Assembly: GCA_028874905.1 (NCBI GenBank)
Contig: JAPPGZ010000092.1
Coordinates: 111,452 to 175,451, forward strand
Reading direction: 5' to 3'
Length of the DNA stretch: 64,000 bases
Origin: Gemmatimonadota bacterium
Lineage (GTDB): Bacteria > Gemmatimonadota > Gemmatimonadetes > Longimicrobiales > Gaopeijiaceae
Positions 41,044 through 50,451 of the stretch are shown here, one piece after another. Each line of letters begins with the position of its first letter. Within the stretch, counting starts at the first letter, position 1. The notes below the pieces were generated by a model. The model did not search any database. It was given only the letters and a program-made list of their open reading frames with translations, and had not been told where the DNA came from. The position numbers and the translations under genes were made by a program.

Positions 41044-42023
41044 TAACGCCGCGCGATCTCCGCTTCCGCCGCGATGTAGCCGAAGCCCGCCCAGCCGGAG
41101 CCGTCCAGAATGCGCCGGAACATCTCCTCGGCCTGCTCGGGGCGCCCGTTGTAGAGGTGCCACGCCGCGACCCCGTACGCGATCGCCACGCCGGCGGGAT
41201 TGTCTTCCTCCGGGTTCCACAACTCGTCGGCCGAGATCTCTCCCTTGTACATCAGGAGGAGACTGTGGTAGCTCGTGTTCTCGATCACGTCCATGTCGGC
41301 CGTGATTCGCTCCAGGACGGTCGCGGCCTCCTCGTCGCGGCCCATGCGGCGCAGCGCCATGTACCACCAGTGCGAGATCGCGACGAGCTGGTCGGGGTTC
41401 GTGGTCACCGCAAAGTAGTCTTCGTACGACTGCAACGCGGTTTCGAAGTCGCCGTTCAGGTAGTGGGCCAGGGCAAGGTGGTAATGGATGTTCGACTGCA
41501 GGGTGCTCGTGGGGATCCCGCGCTCGTTCGGCTGGCCGTCCGGTTCCACCTCGTCCGGCTCCCCAGCGACGAGCCCGGCGGCGTGAGACAGGTCCTCAAT
41601 GGCGCGGTCGAACTCGCGCACGCTGATCCAGCGATGCCCGCGGTGGCGATACATGCGCGCGTCGCCGGGATGTTTCTGGATCCCTTCCGAGAACACGTCG
41701 ATCGCGTCCCGGTATCGGCCCGTGTAGCCGATTCGCCGGCCCAGCCAGATGATCGCCTCGGCGTCGTCGGGGGTGGACTCGTAGTCGGCGCGGGCCGCGG
41801 CTTCGTCCGCCGCCTGGCGGGCCGCTACCTCGGGTGGCGCCTGCGGAGGGTAGAGCGGCTCGCCCAGCAGCGAGATGGCCTCCGCGCCTTCGGGCAGCGC
41901 CGCGACCACGGCATCGGGAGCGTCGGCGGGTGGGACGTCGCCCGAACCGCTGTCGGACGGGCCGCACGCGGCGGACCAGGGAGCGATGGACAATGCGGCG
42001 GCGGCTAGAAGGGTGCGGCACAT
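41043..42023 (-). CDS. TPR-repeat lipoprotein
   Basis: 326 residues from ATG 42023. Lipobox APWSAACGPSD. After an acidic linker, tetratricopeptide-like helical repeats run to the end: EAIIWLGRRIGYTGRYRDAIDVFSEGI, ARMYRHRGHRWISVREFDRAIEDL, IHYHLALAHYLNGDFETALQSYEDYF, VAAWHLYNGRPEQAEEMFRRIL. Probably a periplasmic or outer-membrane scaffold. It is divergent from the second heme/monooxygenase cassette, sharing a 184-base promoter region. Confidence 0.85.
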   Translation of the reverse strand: MCRTLLAAAALSIAPWSAACGPSDSGSGDVPPADAPDAVVAALPEGAEAISLLGEPLYPPQAPPEVAARQAADEAAARADYESTPDDAEAIIWLGRRIGYTGRYRDAIDVFSEGIQKHPGDARMYRHRGHRWISVREFDRAIEDLSHAAGLVAGEPDEVEPDGQPNERGIPTSTLQSNIHYHLALAHYLNGDFETALQSYEDYFAVTTNPDQLVAISHWWYMALRRMGRDEEAATVLERITADMDVIENTSYHSLLLMYKGEISADELWNPEEDNPAGVAIAYGVAAWHLYNGRPEQAEEMFRRILDGSGWAGFGYIAAEAEIARR

Positions 42024-42207
42024 AGGGGTGTCCCGATCGGTCAGGGGAGGTGATGCGTCGGGGGACAAGGTTGGGTCGCGGCCCGGCCGGGTCAAACCGC
42101 CGGAGCCGCCACAGAACGGGGCCGCCACTGTTTTGCGTAGCGCGTATGGGCCGGATAGACTTTGCCGTGGCCCACCGAATTGGCCCCAACGGAAAGAAGC
42201 GTACCGC

Positions 42208-43773
42208 ATGTCGATCGCAAAGCTGTCCGGAACCTCGCGGCTGGCGGGGGCTCTCACCCTGGCGGGCGCCGCCGCCATGGGCCTCACCGCCACGGCCCTC
42301 GCACCGCAACCGCTCGCCGCGCAGACGGAAGCCGGGGCCGGCGTAACCGCACCCGCCGCCAACCGCGACGTCACCTTCAACCGCGACATTGCGCCGATCC
42401 TGCAGCGCGCCTGCGTGCGCTGTCACCGCGACAACGGCGTGGCCCCGATGTCGCTCGTCGCCTACGACGAGGTGAAGGACTACGCGAGCCGGATCGCGCG
42501 TCGCACGCAGATCCGTGACCGCGCCGGTGCAATGCCGCCGTGGTACGTCGAGAAGGACATCGGCATCCAGCATTTCAAGGACGACATGTCGCTGGAAGAC
42601 CGCGAGATCGCCGCGCTGGAGCAGTGGTGGCGCGCCGGAATGCCCGAGGGGGACCCGGCGGACCTGCCGCCCCCGCTCGAGTTCAACGACGACGTGGTGT
42701 GGGTCGCGGGCGAACCCGACCTGATCGTCCGCCTCCCCGAGGTGCTGGTCAAGGGCGACGTCCCCGACTGGTGGGGCGACATCGAACCGATCCCGACGGG
42801 CCTCACCGAAGACCGCTACGTCAAGTCGGTCGAGATCCGCGAGGTCAACGACGTCGGCCGCAACCCCGACGGCGGACACGAGGGCCGCCACACCGTCGGC
42901 GGCCGGTTCGTGGTGCACCACATGATCTGGAGCACGCGCGTGCCCGCCGAGGAAGCGGGCGACGGCCCGAGAAGCACGAGCTGGCCCGTCCACGAAGTGG
43001 GCCGCGAGCCCGACATCTTCGACGAGGACGCAGGGCGCCTCCTGCGAGCCGGCTCCTCCGTCGTTTCCAACTCGCTGCACCTGCACTCCAATGGCCGCGA
43101 CACCCGCGCCCACCTCGAGATCGGCTTCCGCTTCCACCCGCCGGACTACCAGCCCAAATACCGCCGCGCCTTCTTCGGCCTGGGCAACGGCAGCGACATC
43201 GACATCCGCGCCGGCGAGGCGGGCCAGGAACTGCACGCCTACCAGGTCCTCAACCAGCACACCAAGATCGTCACCTTCGAGCCCCACCTGCACGCACCCG
43301 GCATGCGCATGTGCCTCGAGGCGATCTGGGGCTTCAACGTCGAGACGATCAACTGTGTCGGCTACGACCACAACTGGGTGCGCGGCTACACCTACGCCCA
43401 GGACCACCAGCCCCTGCTGCCCAGGGGGACGGTCCTGCACATCATCGGATACATGGACACCTCGGAAGCGAACCGCAACGTGCCCGACACCCGCAACTGG
43501 CAGGGGTCGGGCAACCGCTCCGTTGCCAACATGTTCATCGACCTCGGTATGCGCGTTGCCCTCACCGACGAGCAGTTCGTCGAGGAGATGGCGCTCCGCC
43601 GCGAGCGTCTCGCACTCGGTCCCAACGACCATGTGATCGGGTGTCCGCTCTGCATGGTGATCCCCGAGAACGGGAATCCCCGCTACTACGCCGGGGATGG
43701 TGGTGGGGCCGGAGGCCAGAGCGGCCAGGCCGGCAATTCGACGGGCGCGAACCGTGGTCGCGGGAATCGGTAG
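42208..43773 (+). CDS. c-heme plus copper type II monooxygenase-like protein (cassette B)
   Basis: 521 residues from ATG 42208, with GGAAAGAAG upstream and a signal peptide ending PLAAQT. One heme motif CVRCH (69-73) followed by APMSLVAYDEVKDYASRIARRTQ, very close to cassette A. The C-terminal part shows VVHHMIWSTRV, LHLHSNGRDTRAHLEIGFRF, EPHLHAPGMRMCLEAIW and GTVLHIIGYMDTSEANRN. The HHM, HxH and late Tyr-Asp-x-(S/T) pattern resembles peptidylglycine-type copper monooxygenases. The tail is Gly/Asn-rich. Copper and monooxygenase activity are inferred; heme attachment is well supported. Confidence 0.78.
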   Translation: MSIAKLSGTSRLAGALTLAGAAAMGLTATALAPQPLAAQTEAGAGVTAPAANRDVTFNRDIAPILQRACVRCHRDNGVAPMSLVAYDEVKDYASRIARRTQIRDRAGAMPPWYVEKDIGIQHFKDDMSLEDREIAALEQWWRAGMPEGDPADLPPPLEFNDDVVWVAGEPDLIVRLPEVLVKGDVPDWWGDIEPIPTGLTEDRYVKSVEIREVNDVGRNPDGGHEGRHTVGGRFVVHHMIWSTRVPAEEAGDGPRSTSWPVHEVGREPDIFDEDAGRLLRAGSSVVSNSLHLHSNGRDTRAHLEIGFRFHPPDYQPKYRRAFFGLGNGSDIDIRAGEAGQELHAYQVLNQHTKIVTFEPHLHAPGMRMCLEAIWGFNVETINCVGYDHNWVRGYTYAQDHQPLLPRGTVLHIIGYMDTSEANRNVPDTRNWQGSGNRSVANMFIDLGMRVALTDEQFVEEMALRRERLALGPNDHVIGCPLCMVIPENGNPRYYAGDGGGAGGQSGQAGNSTGANRGRGNR

Positions 43774-43777
43774 CGGG

Positions 43778-44872
43778 GTGGGAGGAAGGTTCGCGGTAGC
43801 CGCGCTGCCCGGAGTGCGGTGCCTGGGCGCGATTGGGGCGCTGCGTCGGGCGGCCCCTGCGACCGCTCGGCTCGCGATCCCGCTGCTGGTCGCCCTCGCG
43901 ATCCCCCCCGAAGCCGCCGCCCAGACCTATCAGCGCGGCCAGAACGTGGCGCCTGCGTTCGAGGGCTGGGAGCGCAACGAGGACGGCTCGTTCAGCTTCC
44001 TGTTCGGCTACATGAACCGGAACTGGCTCGAGGAAGTCGACGTGCCGGTCGGCGAACACAACGCGTTTTCGCCCGGCCCCGCGGACCGCGGGCAGCCCAC
44101 GCACTTCCTCCCGCGCCGCAACCGCTTCGTGTTCAAGGTCCGCGTTCCCGCCGATTGGGGCGACCGGGAACTCGTGTGGACGCTCACGAGCAACGGCGTC
44201 ACCGAGCGCGCCTACGCGACGCTTCGGCCCGACTACGTCGTGGACAATGTCGTGATCATGTCCGAGACGGGCGCGCTGGGCGCGGGATCGAGCAATGCCC
44301 GGATGCGGGCGAACGAGCCCCCGACGATCACGCTCGAAGGACCCGTCGCGCGCCAGGCCACCGTAGGCGTCCCGCTCGGCATCACGGTGCTGGTGGAAGA
44401 CGATGGCCTGCTGAGATCGCGCCGCCGACCTCCGGGCCCGCCACCCGAGACCGCCGCAGACTCCGCGCGCGCCGACTCGATCTGGAACGCGCCGCCCACC
44501 TTCAGCCGCAGACAGCTTACGCCCCCGTCCCGGATCACGGTGCAGAAGGCCAACGGTTTGTTCATGTCGTGGTTTCTGTACCGCGGCGAAGGAGCGGGAG
44601 ACGAGACCGGGGACGGCGGGAGTTCTGCGACCGGTGAGAGCCGCGTGACCTTCGATCCGCCTCAGATCAAGGTGTGGGAGGACACGCGCGCCGGGGCCAA
44701 CTCACCCTGGGCGCCGCTGTGGGTGCCGCCCGAACTGCCCGAAGGCGGGCTGTGGACCGTGAACGTGACCTTCGACCGCCCGGGGACCTACCTGCTGCGC
44801 GGGCGCGCGGACGACGGCGGGCTGTTCGCCGACGTGGAGGTCACGGTCACCGTGAGGCCGGTGGCGAGTTAG
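43778..44872 (+). CDS. secreted beta-sandwich partner of the heme/monooxygenase-like protein (cassette B)
   Basis: About 364 residues from GTG 43778; GTG 43754 and GTG 43814 are alternatives, and the last gives the neatest signal peptide (ending EAAAQ). Shares VAPAFEGWERNEDGSFSFLFGYMNRN and PTHFLPRRNRFVFKVRVP with the cassette A partner. Then PPTITLEGPVARQATVGVPLGITVLVEDDG and a terminal GTYLLRGRADDGGLFADVEVTVTV suggest Ig-like domains. Gene order, strand relation and tight spacing to its partner are the same as in cassette A. Function unknown. Confidence 0.72.
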   Translation: MGGRFAVAALPGVRCLGAIGALRRAAPATARLAIPLLVALAIPPEAAAQTYQRGQNVAPAFEGWERNEDGSFSFLFGYMNRNWLEEVDVPVGEHNAFSPGPADRGQPTHFLPRRNRFVFKVRVPADWGDRELVWTLTSNGVTERAYATLRPDYVVDNVVIMSETGALGAGSSNARMRANEPPTITLEGPVARQATVGVPLGITVLVEDDGLLRSRRRPPGPPPETAADSARADSIWNAPPTFSRRQLTPPSRITVQKANGLFMSWFLYRGEGAGDETGDGGSSATGESRVTFDPPQIKVWEDTRAGANSPWAPLWVPPELPEGGLWTVNVTFDRPGTYLLRGRADDGGLFADVEVTVTVRPVAS

Positions 44873-44883
44873 GGCGACGAGCG

Positions 44884-46875
44884 CTACAGCCGATATCGCT
44901 CCTGCAGCACCGCCACCGACGCCAGCATCAGCAGGAGCGAGTCCAGGGAGGGACGGTCCTCGGTCGGGAGCGTGGGCACTTGGTCCAGCAGTTGCTCGAC
45001 CGACGCGTGATCCAGGAACGGCACCGCGCGCATGGCGTCGCCGCGCAGGGTGTCCTGGAGGAAGTCGTGGAGCGGGCCGTCCGTGCCGACCGCCGATGGT
45101 CCCATGAACGGACGCTTTACGCGGTCGTAGACGGGGCCCGGGATGTACGGGCGCATGGCCTCGCGCAGCAGGTGCTTTTCGCGGGGATGGCGGGCGAGGA
45201 GGGAGACGGGGAGGCTGTTCGTGTATTCGAAGAGGTGGTGGTCGAGGAAGGGAAGCCGCACCTCGACGCCGTGTGCCATGTCGAGCCGGTCGGCGGCAAG
45301 GTGGTAGTTGACGAAGAGCGAGTGCAGCCAGAGGTACAGCAGTCGCCGGGCGGGCTCGCGCCGTGACAGGTCGGCGGTCCGCCGGCAGCGGCGGTAGTAG
45401 GCGCGGTAGAGGTCGTACCCGGCGAAGCCGTCCAGGAAGTCGCGGGAGCACACCGCGTGGAGCCGGCCGAGTCCGCGCGCGAGGCGGGTGAAAAGCGAGG
45501 GGGCGGCCGGAAGCAGGAGAGCGAGGCGCGCGAGCCAGGGTGAGGCGGCCGCGAGACCGCGGTTGTGGCGCGAGGGGGAGCGCAGAAGGGCTGACAGGAT
45601 TTGCGGCAGACGGGTCAGGGTGCGGCGTACGCCGCCCGCGGCGGAAGTGGGGGCCGCTCCCGCGCCGGTGCCGCCTCCCGCATCCGCGCCCCGGCCGGCC
45701 CCCGCCGCCGCGCGCAAGAACTCGTAGCCGAAGAAGGCCTCGTCGGCGCCCTCGCCGGCGAGCACCGACTTGTAGCCGGCGTCGCGCACGCCACGGCTGA
45801 GCAGGTACCTGGCGGCTCCGTGCGTGTTGTATTGGATCGTCTCGGCGTGGAACACCGCGTCGGCGAAGTGGTCGGCCAGATCGGAGTCCGCTGCGGTCAC
45901 GACCGTGTGGTGTGCGCCGGCTGCCGCAGCCGCTTCGCGCGCGCCCTGGCTTTCGTCGTAGTCGCGGCGCTCGAACCCGACGGTGAAGGCGGCGACCGGG
46001 TCGTCGACACATGACGCGGCCACGCCGAGCACCGCGGACGAGTCCAGCCCGCCGCTCAGCAGACACCCCACGGGCACGGCGGCGACCATGCGGAGCGCGA
46101 CCGACTCCTCGGTGAGCTCGCGCACACGCTCGATCGCGTCGCCCACCGTGGGGCCGGGCGACCGCCTGCGGCCGAGGGCGGTGCCCTGAGAGCGGTGCGA
46201 CGGGGTGGGGAGGTCCCAGTAGCGTTCGAGGCGAACGCCGGATCGGTCGGCGTGCAGCACGTAGCCCGGCGGCACCTGCGAGATGCCCGCGAATAGCGAG
46301 ATCCTCTCGTCGGGGCAAGCGTGAAGCGCGTGGTAGACGCCCCGCGGGTCCCACGAAGCCGCGATGCCGGCGGCAAAAAGAGCCTTTGCCTCGGACGCGA
46401 GGTAGAGGCGGCCTTCCTTCTCGGCGTAAAAGAGGGGCTTCAGGCCGAACCGGTCGCGCGCCGCGAAGAGGGCGCCGCTCTCTTCATCCCAGACAACCAT
46501 TGCAAACTGCCCGCGCAGGTGCGGCAGGCACGCGGGGCCGAGGTCCTCGTACAGGTGGAGCGCGATCTCGCTGTCCGACCGCGTGCGGAAGCGGTGACCC
46601 TTTGCTTCGAGGGCCGTCCGGATGCGCCTGTAGTCGTAGAACTGGCCGTTGACGACGATGTGGAGGCGCCCGTCCTCGCTGGCGATCGGCTGGTGTCCCT
46701 CCGGGTCGGTGATCGCGAGGAGGTTGTGACCCAGCCCGGCGCGTCCGGAGGGCGAGACCCAGATCCTCTGTCCGTCGGGGCCGCGGTGACGCAGCGCGTC
46801 CGTGGAGCGGCGCAGGGCGTGCTCGGGGACCGGGCGACCGGGGTCGGGCGACAGAATCGCGGCGATTCCACACAT
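44884..46875 (-). CDS. asparagine synthase (glutamine-hydrolysing) family
   Basis: 663 residues. MCGIAAIL leaves Cys2 as the glutaminase nucleophile; LRHRGPDGQ and HIVVNGQFYDYRRIR complete the N-terminal amidotransferase domain. The synthetase domain has CLLSGGLDSSAVLG, the pyrophosphate loop, and AGEGADEAFFGYEFLRAA. It makes an amide from a carboxylate with ATP and glutamine; asparagine is the default product, but paralogs amidate other substrates. It follows an HTTM membrane protein gene by 8 bases, an unusual operon partner. Confidence 0.9.
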   Translation of the reverse strand: MCGIAAILSPDPGRPVPEHALRRSTDALRHRGPDGQRIWVSPSGRAGLGHNLLAITDPEGHQPIASEDGRLHIVVNGQFYDYRRIRTALEAKGHRFRTRSDSEIALHLYEDLGPACLPHLRGQFAMVVWDEESGALFAARDRFGLKPLFYAEKEGRLYLASEAKALFAAGIAASWDPRGVYHALHACPDERISLFAGISQVPPGYVLHADRSGVRLERYWDLPTPSHRSQGTALGRRRSPGPTVGDAIERVRELTEESVALRMVAAVPVGCLLSGGLDSSAVLGVAASCVDDPVAAFTVGFERRDYDESQGAREAAAAAGAHHTVVTAADSDLADHFADAVFHAETIQYNTHGAARYLLSRGVRDAGYKSVLAGEGADEAFFGYEFLRAAAGAGRGADAGGGTGAGAAPTSAAGGVRRTLTRLPQILSALLRSPSRHNRGLAAASPWLARLALLLPAAPSLFTRLARGLGRLHAVCSRDFLDGFAGYDLYRAYYRRCRRTADLSRREPARRLLYLWLHSLFVNYHLAADRLDMAHGVEVRLPFLDHHLFEYTNSLPVSLLARHPREKHLLREAMRPYIPGPVYDRVKRPFMGPSAVGTDGPLHDFLQDTLRGDAMRAVPFLDHASVEQLLDQVPTLPTEDRPSLDSLLLMLASVAVLQERYRL

Positions 46876-46883
46876 CGGGCGGC

Positions 46884-48440
46884 TCAGTCGGGGACGCGGC
46901 GCACGGCCGGCTCGGTGGGCGGGCCGTCGGGGAGGTGCACGCGGGCCTGCCCGCCGGCGCAGGTGAAGCGCATCAGCGGGAGTCGCTCGCCGCGGGTAAG
47001 CTCGAGGTTGTCCGGCGTGATCCGCTGGACCACCGCGACCGCCTCGATGTCGCCCGCATCGGGGTGGGCGCGTGCGAATCTGCGCGCGTGCCGCTCAAGC
47101 AGCGAACTGCGGACGGCTGCGAGCTTCTCGGGTTCCATCTGCAGCCAGACGTTGCCGAAGAAGTAGGATTGGAGGAGGAGGTGCCGCATCCCGTCCGGGA
47201 AGAGTTCACGCGGGTCGACGCGTCTTTCACGGCCCGGGCGGAGGCTACGCACCTCGTACCGCGCGTGATAGTTGCGCTTGTCCACCCAGTCGAACAACCG
47301 GTAGCTCTGGTAGAGCCCCACGAGCCACAGGAGGGCGCGCACGGGGTTCGCCCACGCCATGCCGGAATACGGCTGGCCCGGTTTCGGCAGCCGCCGCCAC
47401 GCCCTCACCGCCTGCCAGACGCTCATGATCGCCAGAAGTGCGACCAGGGTGAGCGCGGCGAGGTCCGCGGGGCCGGTGCCGGTCGCGGTGGTGTCGGTAG
47501 CGGTGGGCGCGGAGGTGGCGAGCCTGGAAGCGGATCCGGCGGCGGCGAGTCCCGGGACGCCCTGCAAGCCGCCCTGCACGATCTCGGGCGCGAACGGAAC
47601 CACCAGCGCGGCCAGCATGAGCGCGTTGGAGTACGGGATCTTCAGCGTGGCGATGATGCCCAGGTGGAACACGGCGGCGGCCGCCAGGAGCGCCCACTTG
47701 GCGGCCGAGCCGGCCGGAAGCACGAAGATCAGGACGAAGAGCGGTTCCAGGAACAGTGCGGCCCAGGTCACCAGGCGCAGACCGGACCGATGGCGGATCG
47801 ACCAGAAGTCCGGCGCTCGGGCGATCGGCATCTTCAGCGCCGCGTGCATCGCGGCGCCGTCCCTCCACATGGGACTGGCGAACTTGTACAGGCCGGCGAC
47901 CAGGTAGATCAGCGCCATGTTGGCCATGAAGGCACGGGGTGCGGTGCCGGGGACGGTGGCGGTGGCCCAGTCGGAGACGGCCGCCGGTCCCGCCGCGTCC
48001 CCGCCGGCACCCGGCAGGGCCGCCAGGTTCAGGGTAGTGCCGACGGGCAGCAGGATCAGCCACAGGCAGAACAGGTGGACGATCGAGTCGTCGAGGTAGG
48101 CGGCCAGCGCCTTCCAGCGATAGGTCGAGACCGCGACCGCAAAGAGGAACACGGCCGCTGCGCGGGGGTGCCAGCCGACAACGACCAGGACCGCAGCCGC
48201 GCACGCGCAAAGGTAGACGGCGCGGAAGACCCAGCCGGGCATCCCGGGCTGAAAGAGACCGATCCGGGTCGGGGGAAAGAGGCGAACCGAGAGCCGGTGG
48301 TCGATCAGACCGTCGGGATCGCTGAAGTCGCGCGCCTGTCGGAGAGCGTTGGCGAAGTAGACGAAGAGCACGCCTCCCACGAGGACGCGCATGATGTCGA
48401 GCGGGAGGGCGTGGATCGGGGCGGCGAGCAGCGTATGCAT
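46884..48440 (-). CDS. HTTM-domain membrane protein (gamma-carboxylase-like)
   Basis: 518 residues from ATG 48440 (MHTLLAAPIHALPLDIMRVLVGGVLFVYFANAL). About eight to ten membrane helices with HTTM hallmarks: YRWKALAAYLDDSIVHLFCLWLILLP, FMANMALIYLVAGLYKFASPMWRDGAAMHAAL, and a soluble C-terminal domain (NVWLQMEPEKLAAVRSSLLERHARRFA). HTTM is the membrane domain shared by vitamin K-dependent gamma-glutamyl carboxylase and many bacterial proteins of unknown activity. Forms an operon with the AsnB-like gene. Confidence 0.82.
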   Translation of the reverse strand: MHTLLAAPIHALPLDIMRVLVGGVLFVYFANALRQARDFSDPDGLIDHRLSVRLFPPTRIGLFQPGMPGWVFRAVYLCACAAAVLVVVGWHPRAAAVFLFAVAVSTYRWKALAAYLDDSIVHLFCLWLILLPVGTTLNLAALPGAGGDAAGPAAVSDWATATVPGTAPRAFMANMALIYLVAGLYKFASPMWRDGAAMHAALKMPIARAPDFWSIRHRSGLRLVTWAALFLEPLFVLIFVLPAGSAAKWALLAAAAVFHLGIIATLKIPYSNALMLAALVVPFAPEIVQGGLQGVPGLAAAGSASRLATSAPTATDTTATGTGPADLAALTLVALLAIMSVWQAVRAWRRLPKPGQPYSGMAWANPVRALLWLVGLYQSYRLFDWVDKRNYHARYEVRSLRPGRERRVDPRELFPDGMRHLLLQSYFFGNVWLQMEPEKLAAVRSSLLERHARRFARAHPDAGDIEAVAVVQRITPDNLELTRGERLPLMRFTCAGGQARVHLPDGPPTEPAVRRVPD

Positions 48441-48582
48441 GATTGCGCCGGGAATGTAGCACGGGCGGATACTGTGGCCATCCATTGCCCGCCGTGACGG
48501 GGCGACCGACCTTGCGCGTGTGGTCGCCGTGGTGGCCAGGGCCGCCGTTCCTCCCCAGGGATCCGTCGAAAGCGAGGCATCG

Positions 48583-50436
48583 ATGACAGTCCGACGATTC
48601 GTCCGCCTGCCGGCCGTACTGAGCGCCGCCGCACTGAGCGCCGCCGTACTGAGCGCCGTCGCACTGGGCGCCGCCGCGCTGCTCACGCCGCCCCCCGCCT
48701 CCGCCCAGCTCTCCGAGGTCCAGATGGAGTGGGGCGTGACAATCCCCGTGCAGGACGGGACGGAACTCCGCGGCACGATCTACCGCCCGGCGGACCAGAC
48801 CGAACCGCTGCCGGTCATCCTCGGCTTCACGCCCTACATCGCGGACGTGTACCACGGTAAGGCGAGGTACTACGCCCGCCGCGGCTACGTATTCGCTGCC
48901 GTCGACGTCCGCGGACGCGGCAACTCGGGGGGCGTATTCGAGCCCTTCCACGACGCCGACAAGGACGGCCACGATGTCGTCGAATGGCTCGCGGCGCAGC
49001 CATGGTCGAACGGCAAGGTAGCGATGTACGGGGCGTCGTACGGCGGGTGGGACCAGTGGGCGACCGCGAAGGAGCTCCCGCCGAGCCTGGAATCGATCGT
49101 GCCGGCCGCTGCGGCCTATCTCGGCACCGACTTCCCATTCGTGCACAACGTCTTTGTGCCCTACAACATGACGTGGCTGACGTTCACCAGCGGGAAGGCC
49201 GCGCAGAGCACCATCTTCGGCGACGCGGAGCTGTGGGCCGATGCGTTCGGCGAGCGGTATTTCAACCACCGTCCCTTCGCGGAGCTGGACCGCATCGTCG
49301 GCAACCTCACCACGCGCTTCCAGACCTGGATGGAGCACCCCACGCCCGACGAGTACTGGCTGGCGTCCGCGCCCAGTCCCGAACAGCTCGCGGCGATGGA
49401 GATTCCCATCCTCACGATCACCGGGCACTACGACGGCGACCAGCGAGGCGCGCTCCAGCACTACCGAATGCACATGCGCCACGGCAACGAAGCGGCCAGG
49501 GCGCGGCACTACCTGGTGATCGGCCCGTGGAACCACGGCGGCGTCGGCACTTCGGTGGACCAGGTGGGCGGGCTCGAGTTCGGCCCCAATGCGTTGCTCC
49601 CGCAGGACTCGCTGCGCAAGGCCTGGTACGACTGGACGCTGAAGGACGGCCCGCGTCCCTGGTTCCTCGAGAAGCGGGTGGCCGTCTACATCGCCGGCCG
49701 CGACGCCTGGGAGTACGCGGATGCCCTGGAGGAGGTCGCGAACGACCGGCTGGTCTACTACTTCGACTCGGCGGACGGCCACCCCAACGACGTTTTCCGT
49801 TCAGGCACGCTCGCCCCGGAGCCCACCGGCAACACCCCGGCCGACTCCTATGTCTACGACCCCCTCGACACGCGCCCCGGGCACTTCGAAAGCTTTGAGT
49901 CCGGCAACAACCTCTCCCACTTCTTCTGGGGCGAGCAGCCGCTCAACCAGCACTTCGCGCTGAACATGTTCGGCAACGGCCTGGTCTACCACACCGAGCC
50001 GTTCGAGACCGAAACCGACCTCGCGGGCTTCATGGAGTTCGACGCGTGGATCAGCCTCGACGTGCCCGACACCGACTTCATGGTGACGGTCTACGAGATC
50101 ATGCCGGACGGCACCAGCATCTTCCTGACAGGCGACATCATGCGCGCGCGCTACCGCAACTCACGGACGATCGAGGAGCTGGTGACCCCGGGCGAGGTTG
50201 ACCTGTATCGCTTCGACGGCTTCCAGTTCTTCGCGCGCCGGATCGCCGAGGGCAGCCGCCTCCGCCTGATCCTGAATTCACCCAACTCGGTGTGGCTCCA
50301 GAAGAACTACAACAGCGGCGGCCGGGTCACGCACGAGTCGGGGGCGGATGCGCGCACGGCGACGATCACGTTCCATCACGGGGGCGAGCATCAGAGCCGG
50401 CTGAGCGTGCCGGTGAGGCGGCGGCCGGTGTCGTAG
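48583..50436 (+). CDS. CocE/NonD-family hydrolase (peptidase S15-like)
   Basis: 617 residues from ATG 48583, with GAGG 6 bases upstream. Signal peptide ASAQ end; its hydrophobic core is built from 15-bp repeats. Alpha/beta-hydrolase: AVDVRGRGNSGG oxyanion region, nucleophile Ser152 in GASYGG, Asp in TGHYDGDQ, His in GPWNHGG. The C-terminal jelly-roll (PepX_C type) runs from about 370 (EPFETETDLAGFMEFDAWISLD). Likely an exported acyl-amino-acid, ester or X-prolyl peptide hydrolase. Confidence 0.9.
   Translation: MTVRRFVRLPAVLSAAALSAAVLSAVALGAAALLTPPPASAQLSEVQMEWGVTIPVQDGTELRGTIYRPADQTEPLPVILGFTPYIADVYHGKARYYARRGYVFAAVDVRGRGNSGGVFEPFHDADKDGHDVVEWLAAQPWSNGKVAMYGASYGGWDQWATAKELPPSLESIVPAAAAYLGTDFPFVHNVFVPYNMTWLTFTSGKAAQSTIFGDAELWADAFGERYFNHRPFAELDRIVGNLTTRFQTWMEHPTPDEYWLASAPSPEQLAAMEIPILTITGHYDGDQRGALQHYRMHMRHGNEAARARHYLVIGPWNHGGVGTSVDQVGGLEFGPNALLPQDSLRKAWYDWTLKDGPRPWFLEKRVAVYIAGRDAWEYADALEEVANDRLVYYFDSADGHPNDVFRSGTLAPEPTGNTPADSYVYDPLDTRPGHFESFESGNNLSHFFWGEQPLNQHFALNMFGNGLVYHTEPFETETDLAGFMEFDAWISLDVPDTDFMVTVYEIMPDGTSIFLTGDIMRARYRNSRTIEELVTPGEVDLYRFDGFQFFARRIAEGSRLRLILNSPNSVWLQKNYNSGGRVTHESGADARTATITFHHGGEHQSRLSVPVRRRPVS
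48616..48675 (+). repeat. four 15-bp tandem repeats in a signal peptide
   Basis: Units such as GTACTGAGCGCCGCC repeat four times (48616, 48631, 48646, 48661) and encode VLSAA-ALSAA-VLSAV-ALGAA, the hydrophobic core of the CocE-like signal peptide. Copy-number change by slippage would keep the frame and lengthen or shorten the core. Confidence 0.85.
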
Positions 50437-50451
50437 GGGGGCGGCGGCCAC

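Noticed and set aside
47245-49782. 845-residue minus-strand ORF
   Set aside because: Spans two convincing genes on both strands (HTTM protein out of frame, CocE antisense) and has no domain.
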